Source: an uncultured Eubacteriales bacterium
Lineage (GTDB): Bacteria; Bacillota; Clostridia; UBA1212; CASDQQ01
Assembly: GCA_949282945.1 (NCBI GenBank)
Contig: CASDQQ010000080.1
Span: 1-38,261 of the forward strand
Direction: 5' to 3'
DNA length: 38,261 nucleotides
How positions within the stretch are numbered: the first letter of the stretch is position 1; every line of letters begins with the position of its first letter. The notes under the pieces are model-generated. The model had not been told where the DNA came from and did no database searches. It saw only the letters and a list, made by a program, of their open reading frames with translations. The translations under genes and the position numbers were made by a program. Below, one piece after another: positions 33,670 to 38,261 of this stretch.

Positions 33670-35308
33670 TAAATATGACTGTCCCTTCGGCTCCCGTCTT
33701 ATTTTCGGGAGCTTTCATTACTCCTCTTTCTATACACTTTTCTATTATACAACCTAAAATTGGAATACTTGCCCCCATATTAAATATGCCATATTCGTTT
33801 ATAAGATGTTGGGGAAGGTTTTCCTTCATAACCTCTTCCAAATCCGCCGCGATATTTTTAGATATATCATCCACATTGTCAAAAAGTAAATCTGAAAGAG
33901 CCTCAAAATTCGATTTATCTTCCGCATTAACTACAAGTACTTTAGGATATAGCATATCTCCACTTCGTATTATATATCCCTGTTTTACTGCTTTTGCGGC
34001 TATCTCCGACTCTTCCTCGCTAAGCTCGCTTACCTTTAGACCATTTATAGCTTTAATCGCAGTCATAAGCTCCATATCGTTTGCTATATTGTGTCCACAT
34101 GAAAAATGTTTTTCTATATATTTTCCGTAAACATTTGTAATGAACACGTTTTTATATCCGCAAATATTATCCGCCCATATCCCGTCGCATCCATAAGGAT
34201 TCAAATACAGTCCCTTATCCATGTCATAAGCAAAAGCAATCGTAGAAAATTCCCTTTTTGAGGCAATATCCTCCACATCGTCGCCCAATCTTTCTTTTAA
34301 AGAATTACCCACTTTATCCTCAAGACTCCAAACCGCTCTCGATATAATGCTCCATAATATAAATCCCGTGTCATTTTGCGTATTTACAAAAGGAAATCCA
34401 GTTATTTTTTCTTTGTATTTTTTTAGGTTTTTTTCAATGCTTTCACTCAATATATCCACATATTTTAAGTAAGTGCCTGTTGCCTTTTCCTTTGTATCCG
34501 GATCAAATATAACTATATTTGAAATATATTTATCGCGTCCTTCTTTTCTGAGCAATCCATACCTTCCATTTTCTCCGTTTACCTGTATTTCAAGTTCTTC
34601 CTCGACAAAAATCATAGGAACAGACAGCTTTTCAGCCAATTCTTTGGCCGTCATAGCTTTTTTCCGGCAAAGATATAATAGATTTTTTGAAAAAGTTCTC
34701 TCGGCCTTTGTTTGGGGATCGTTTCCTATAGGATTTCCGGTTCCTATAAAAGCCATATCAATAAGTTTTAACGTGTTGATATTATCTGTTTTCATAAATT
34801 TTACCTCTTTTCTGATAATGTTTCGGGCCGAAAAAAGTCTTTGCTTCACAGTTGTTTCAGAACAGGCTAGCCTTTCAGCTATCCGAGAAATTTTCATATT
34901 TTCTAAATAATAGAGTATCATCACTTCCCTGTATGCTTTGGAAAGATACATAATTCTTTGCATTATTTTATCTGCAAGGATACGGTCTTCTTCATTTTGC
35001 AAATACTCTTCAATACAATCTTCCTGCATATCGGATCGGTCTTCTTTCTCATCGTAGGATATAATCCTGTCTTTGTATTTTTTACGTTTTTCGCAAAAAT
35101 CGGAATATACGTGGTGGGCCACCGTCCATACATAGGCTTTTACATTTTCCACAAAGTCTTTTTTCGAAAGACTTTTTACAGCTGACACAAGTATGTCCTG
35201 GCATAGGTCCTCCGCCTCATATGATGTCCCGCAGTGTCTATAACAAAACCCGTATATCTCTTCTATAAAATCACCGCTGAGCTTGCTCTGAATCTCTTCT
35301 GCTTTCAT
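33659..35308 (-). CDS. ECF-type sigma factor with large C-terminal extension
   Basis: 549 residues from the ATG at 35308 (GAGAGG upstream). Residues about 10-75 are sigma region 2 (AEDLCQDILVSAVKSL; YVWTVAHHVYSDF). Residues about 118-170 are region 4 (YREVMILYYLENMKISRIAERL, then SETTVKQRLFSARNII). After M172 comes an extension of about 378 residues: a winged-helix-like segment (about 210-270; KAMTAKELAEKLSVP), then two alpha/beta stretches of unknown type. Typical ECF factors are about 170-200 residues. Sensor-like extensions occur in some clostridia. It may recognise its signal directly instead of through an anti-sigma factor, and no anti-sigma gene is adjacent. Target promoters are unknown. 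Confidence 0.85.
   Translation of the reverse strand: MKAEEIQSKLSGDFIEEIYGFCYRHCGTSYEAEDLCQDILVSAVKSLSKKDFVENVKAYVWTVAHHVYSDFCEKRKKYKDRIISYDEKEDRSDMQEDCIEEYLQNEEDRILADKIMQRIMYLSKAYREVMILYYLENMKISRIAERLACSETTVKQRLFSARNIIRKEVKFMKTDNINTLKLIDMAFIGTGNPIGNDPQTKAERTFSKNLLYLCRKKAMTAKELAEKLSVPMIFVEEELEIQVNGENGRYGLLRKEGRDKYISNIVIFDPDTKEKATGTYLKYVDILSESIEKNLKKYKEKITGFPFVNTQNDTGFILWSIISRAVWSLEDKVGNSLKERLGDDVEDIASKREFSTIAFAYDMDKGLYLNPYGCDGIWADNICGYKNVFITNVYGKYIEKHFSCGHNIANDMELMTAIKAINGLKVSELSEEESEIAAKAVKQGYIIRSGDMLYPKVLVVNAEDKSNFEALSDLLFDNVDDISKNIAADLEEVMKENLPQHLINEYGIFNMGASIPILGCIIEKCIERGVMKAPENKTGAEGTVIFIKA
33690..33715 (+). terminator. Terminator of the NSS gene inside the convergent sigma gene
   Basis: GCTCCCG (33690-33696) pairs with CGGGAGC (33706-33712) followed by TTT. 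The hairpin lies in the 3' coding part of the sigma factor gene, an economical arrangement of two overlapping convergent genes. Confidence 0.5.
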
Positions 35309-35329
35309 TTTTTCTACCTCTCGATTTAC

Positions 35330-35341
35330 CGTTCATGAACG
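35330..35341. promoter_or_regulatory. Perfect palindrome in the leader of the sigma-factor gene
   Basis: CGTTCATGAACG is a perfect 12-base palindrome located 22 bases before the sigma-factor start codon, between it and the upstream NUDIX gene. It could be an operator. No matching site was noticed elsewhere in the window. Confidence 0.35.
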
Positions 35342-35394
35342 CTTTCGTAAATAAAGTCGGAACAAAACACTGTCGGTTAGGCATATATTTAATT

Positions 35395-36027
35395 TTAATC
35401 AAAAAAAACTTTCCAATTAGGATCGGCCTCCGCCTCAAAACACATTTTTATCTGTTCTCTGTTTGTCTTTTCCTCAGCCAGAGGAGGAAGCTCATCAACA
35501 GAAAAATACCCGCTTGACAAAGTCTCGGGATTTTTCACAAAGTTTCCGCGTATATATCTGCAAAGTACGAACACCTTACATATCCCATAAGCGTAGACAG
35601 GCTTATTATGCTTGTTTCTATCCTCAAGGGCTATAATTTTTTCGGCCTCGACTATAAGCCCCGCCTCTTCAAAAACTTCCTTTTCCGTATTGCTTTTTAC
35701 CGACTGATTGACATCCGTCCAACCTCCGGGAAGAGCCCATCTCCCGTCGGCCTCCTGTACAAGCAATATTTTTCCCTGAGAAAACACGGCGGCCCTTGTC
35801 TCAAGCTTCGGGGTCTGATAACCGGTTTCATTGCAAAATATATTTTTTACTTTATCTAGCGGAATTTCCGACTTAAAGCTTATTATCTCCGCCGAAATTT
35901 CTCTTATGCGTTTAAATCTTTCTATATCAAAAATATCCTTTGAATAGGTCAGCCCGTTTTGCGCAAGAAACTGCAGCTCTTTAGCCCATTCAAGCCATTT
36001 AATTTCATTAAGTTCTCTATCGTCCAT
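35395..36027 (-). CDS. NUDIX hydrolase with N-terminal NUDIX_N domain
   Basis: 210 residues behind AAGGAG. A helical N-terminal domain (about 5-65) is of the type found in clostridial and bacillar ADP-ribose or nucleoside-diphosphate-linked hydrolases (YjhB-like). The NUDIX domain follows (about 72-195). The NUDIX box reads GWTDVNQ...EKEVFEEAGL. The core EVFEE is intact, but the first glutamate is Gln and the usual Arg before Glu is Lys. It cleaves a nucleoside diphosphate linked to another moiety; the substrate is unknown. It starts 15 bases after the MFS gene and is transcribed with it. Confidence 0.85.
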   Translation of the reverse strand: MDDRELNEIKWLEWAKELQFLAQNGLTYSKDIFDIERFKRIREISAEIISFKSEIPLDKVKNIFCNETGYQTPKLETRAAVFSQGKILLVQEADGRWALPGGWTDVNQSVKSNTEKEVFEEAGLIVEAEKIIALEDRNKHNKPVYAYGICKVFVLCRYIRGNFVKNPETLSSGYFSVDELPPLAEEKTNREQIKMCFEAEADPNWKVFFD

Positions 36028-36042
36028 AAAAAATCTCCTTTC

Positions 36043-37221
36043 TTACTTCTTTTCTCTTAGAGCTTTTAATCCTACTATAAGAAGTACCGGAAAAATAACG
36101 GCGCTCAAAAGGCCCGCTTTCAGATCCTGCCCCATTTTTTCCGACACTATCCCTACAAGATAAGGTCCTGCTGAACACCCCAGATCTCCAAAAAGAGCAA
36201 GTATGGCAAAAACAGCCGTCCCTCCGTTTTTTACACTTTTTGCCGCAATGCTTATGGTTCCCGGCCACATAATCCCTACAGAAAAGCCGCAGAGCGCGCA
36301 GCCAACCAGCGCTATCACAGGATTTGCCGACAGAGAAGCTATAAGATAGCTTATTACACATAAGATCGCGCTGTACGATATAAAATTTTTCAAACTTATT
36401 TTTTCACTGAATTTTGCGTACAAAACTCTGGCCACGCCCATAAGCGCAGCAAAAGCACACGGCCCCGCCAAATCGCCCGCTGTTTTTGAAACATTCAGTC
36501 CGGCCTCCGCAAATGCCGACGCCCATTGGCTCATTCCCAGTTCCGAGGCTCCGGCGCACATCATAAGCAGACACAAAATCCAAAAATCTTTATTTTTAAA
36601 AATCGTTTTAACAGGAATTTTTTCTTCTTCAGAAACAAGCATTTTTACAGGTACCTTTGAAAAATACACACAATTAAAAAGCGGTATCAAAGCCCATATA
36701 CAGGCAAGTATCTTCCAGTTTTCTATTCCGAAGATACCGAAAAATACAGTAGAAAACAAAGTTACAAATACGACGCCCCAACAATAAAAAGAATGCAGCA
36801 GACTCATTGCCGCCTCTTTACGTTCTGTTGGGCATGCTTCTACAATGGGACTTATAAGCACCTCTATAATGCCCCCTCCCACGCCGTACAGAGCAACTGC
36901 GGCCACTATTCCATAATATTCCGAAGGAAAAATATCAGGGAATACCGCAAGGCCTATGAGTCCCGCCGCGGCAAAAATATGGGCCGCGATTATTCCCCTT
37001 TTATAGCCTATCCTCTCGGCGTATCTTGCCGATAAAAGATCCACTGCAAACTGCACCCCGAAATTAATGGTTATAAGGAGCGCGAGCTTGTCAAAAGAAA
37101 TTCCGTACTGTGTATTTAACGTTATAAATAAAAGCGGCAAAAAACAATTTACTATTGCCTGAGTTATATATCCTATGTACGAAGCGTAAATTGTGTGATT
37201 ATAATTTCCGTTTATTTTCAT
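36043..37221 (-). CDS. MFS transporter
   Basis: 392 residues behind AAGGAG, with about 12 hydrophobic helices in two halves. Between helices 2 and 3 lies the conserved loop (ARYAERIGYKRG) of the major facilitator family. The IGxxPGxISIAA-like stretch late in the protein (GIMWPGTISIAA) fits the sugar/FucP-like or unknown-substrate MFS branch common in Clostridia. The substrate cannot be assigned. It is the first gene of a two-gene unit with the NUDIX hydrolase. The tetR-family gene upstream is on the same strand and may control it. Confidence 0.85.
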   Translation of the reverse strand: MKINGNYNHTIYASYIGYITQAIVNCFLPLLFITLNTQYGISFDKLALLITINFGVQFAVDLLSARYAERIGYKRGIIAAHIFAAAGLIGLAVFPDIFPSEYYGIVAAVALYGVGGGIIEVLISPIVEACPTERKEAAMSLLHSFYCWGVVFVTLFSTVFFGIFGIENWKILACIWALIPLFNCVYFSKVPVKMLVSEEEKIPVKTIFKNKDFWILCLLMMCAGASELGMSQWASAFAEAGLNVSKTAGDLAGPCAFAALMGVARVLYAKFSEKISLKNFISYSAILCVISYLIASLSANPVIALVGCALCGFSVGIMWPGTISIAAKSVKNGGTAVFAILALFGDLGCSAGPYLVGIVSEKMGQDLKAGLLSAVIFPVLLIVGLKALREKK

Positions 37222-37243
37222 ATTTTTCTCCTTGCTAAATATT

Positions 37244-37271
37244 GATTTAGATATTATAGCACAGAGAAAAA
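37244..37271 (-). promoter_or_regulatory. Promoter of the MFS-NUDIX unit
   Basis: On the minus strand a TATAAT lies about 25 bases before the MFS start codon. TAGACA lies 16 bases upstream of it as -35. Coordinates are approximate by a few bases. Confidence 0.5.
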
Positions 37272-37313
37272 TCTTGTCTAATAAAAATTTATTTTATTAT
37301 CCGCACCTCCGCT

Positions 37314-37351
37314 GTCTGGAACGTCCGGCTCTCGCCAGACGAAAACCAGAC
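37314..37351. repeat. Long GC-rich two-part hairpin
   Basis: GTCTGG (37314-37319) pairs with CCAGAC (37346-37351). Inside it CGTCCGGC (37322-37329) pairs with GCCAGACG (37334-37341) around the loop TCTC. No T-run follows on either strand, so it is not a standard terminator. It lies between the tetR and MFS genes and could be a structured RNA element, a transcriptional barrier or a remnant of a palindromic repeat. Confidence 0.6.
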
Positions 37352-37383
37352 CTTTATAAATTGATAAATACTGTTTAAAAGCA

Positions 37384-37965
37384 TTATATGTTTTTATCTT
37401 TTACTACACTCGACATTCCATTGCAGATCAGTTTTGTAGCAATCTCGATCAGTTCTTCTATCGGCAGTTTTTTCCCGTCGGCTACCCACTGCCGGTACAA
37501 AAGTGTGGAATTTGCTCCATAATAAGCAAAGACCAGATTTTCTGAATACTCATTCATGCCGAAAACACCCCGGTTGGTTTTGCGCCGGTAATCCATGATA
37601 CGTTTGTTGATCTCTTCCCATACCGGATAATAACTTCCGCTGCACATCAGGCGCTCATGAAGCAACGGCATATTTGTAGCATGTTCAAAAAATAGCCTGA
37701 TTAAGTCCCGAATGTCTTTCATGCTGCTGTAAGATACCTTACGGCTAATAAAATTTTCCGCAATTTCTTCCTGAAGTTCTTCAAGCAAATCATCCAGGTC
37801 GGTGTAATGAAGGTAAAAGGTTTTCCGGTTAACCTGCGCCCGTTGAGTTAATTCCTTTATAGTGATCTGATCATAATCCATTTCGCATATCATTGCTTTG
37901 AATGCGTTATGAATTGCCTCTCTGGTCTTTTTAACACGCAAATCTTCTTTTTTTTCCTGTTCCAT
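37384..37965 (-). CDS. TetR-family transcriptional regulator
   Basis: 193 residues behind AAAGGGG. The N-terminal helix-turn-helix (about 14-60) contains TIKELTQRAQVNRKTFYLHY, the hallmark of the family. The C-terminal two thirds is a helical ligand-binding and dimer domain like that of the 'TetR_C_7/AcrR-like' clostridial regulators (YGANSTLLYRQWVADG). It probably represses genes for export or for metabolism of its ligand. The MFS-NUDIX unit downstream on the same strand is the nearest candidate. Its own promoter (38061-38089) is strong. Confidence 0.88.
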   Translation of the reverse strand: MEQEKKEDLRVKKTREAIHNAFKAMICEMDYDQITIKELTQRAQVNRKTFYLHYTDLDDLLEELQEEIAENFISRKVSYSSMKDIRDLIRLFFEHATNMPLLHERLMCSGSYYPVWEEINKRIMDYRRKTNRGVFGMNEYSENLVFAYYGANSTLLYRQWVADGKKLPIEELIEIATKLICNGMSSVVKDKNI

Positions 37966-38261
37966 TTAGAATTCCCCTTTATTTTGCCATAAAAATCATA
38001 TTTATGTTGCATATTACACAAAATATTTTTTTATGCCCATTGATTCAGAGCTTTGCCTCTATTATAATACAGCCGTGAGGTAAAATCAACACATAAGAAA
38101 TAAACCTCTTATAGAGTTTAATTACTCATGTGTGTAACATTAAAAAAATATGGTCTGGCTGCTTAAATGTATTGCTTATGAAAAGAAAATAGCTTGGATC
38201 ACACGAAAAAATTAAAGATTCAGACAAATCTTATACGATATTTTCACACACCTTATTTTCA
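37966..38261. other. Intergenic region at the right edge
   Basis: 296 bases. It contains the tetR promoter and leader. The remaining 170 bases to the edge are AT-rich and hold no clear gene, terminator or promoter I can defend. Confidence 0.6.
38061..38089 (-). promoter_or_regulatory. Promoter of the tetR-family gene
   Basis: TTGATT (38089-38084), a 17-base spacer and perfect TATAAT (38066-38061) on the minus strand, with a leader of about 90 bases. Confidence 0.75.

Noticed and set aside
36017-36361. 114-codon minus-strand frame at the MFS-NUDIX junction
   Set aside because: A Cys/Arg-rich out-of-frame shadow of the MFS C-terminus.
1-38261. CRISPR arrays, tRNA or rRNA genes, prophage or transposase genes
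   Set aside because: No spaced direct repeats, no recognisable tRNA arms or rRNA segments, and no transposase or phage proteins were seen on either strand.

Overview
The window looks like chromosomal DNA from a low-GC, Gram-positive anaerobe of the class Clostridia, probably gut or rumen associated. Supporting this are the AT-rich composition with many ATA/AGA codons, strong AGGAGG ribosome sites, TTG/GTG starts, and a PerR plus reverse-rubrerythrin pair. A Clostridia-type ftsE-ftsX-M23-S41 operon, DUF5685 and J-domain proteins, and a domain-swapped GH3 glucosidase point the same way. I see no rRNA, tRNA, CRISPR array, insertion sequence or phage gene.

Layout. (1) 1-1900, minus strand: the start of a Tad-type pilus/secretion locus (CpaB-like SAF protein, CpaE-like P-loop protein, CpaF cut by the window edge) behind its own promoter. 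(2) 1960-3117, plus: perR-rbr peroxide-stress operon with a Fur/PerR-type box in its promoter. (3) 3194-14461: accessory carbohydrate/cell-surface region. A minus-strand set encodes a GxGYxYP-family lipoprotein and two paralogous surface proteins. Facing it are an AraC regulator, a very large membrane-anchored GH3 enzyme with swapped domain order, and a GH78 alpha-L-rhamnosidase. (4) 14635-17833: XRE regulator, CorA transporter, Hsp33 and a cold-shock protein. (5) 17976-23712, minus: PucR-type regulator, FtsE, FtsX, M23 hydrolase, S41 protease and methyltransferase in one tightly packed operon. (6) 23733-27210, minus: Maf, a conserved 61-aa protein, type II pantothenate kinase and a two-component system. 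(7) 27407-31975, plus, diverging from that system: a fused ABC exporter, a DUF5685 protein, a J-domain protein and a membrane zinc-ribbon protein. (8) 32281-37965: an NSS sodium symporter converging on an ECF sigma factor with a 370-residue extension, then NUDIX, MFS and TetR genes.

How the parts fit. The FtsEX-M23-S41 group is the cell-wall cleavage machine used at division. The kinase/regulator pair and the fused ABC transporter probably form an envelope-stress sensing and export pair. The GH3/GH78/GxGYxYP/AraC group probably senses and trims a rhamnose- or glucose-containing plant or mucus glycan at the cell surface, with rhamnose cleavage finished in the cytoplasm.

The least conventional material is: the DUF5685 protein, whose two Asp-rich motifs resemble squalene/phytoene synthases; its Cys-rich operon partners; the ECF sigma factor with a large C-terminal extension and an internal ribosome-site-like sequence; and the paired surface proteins that share a core but use different anchors.
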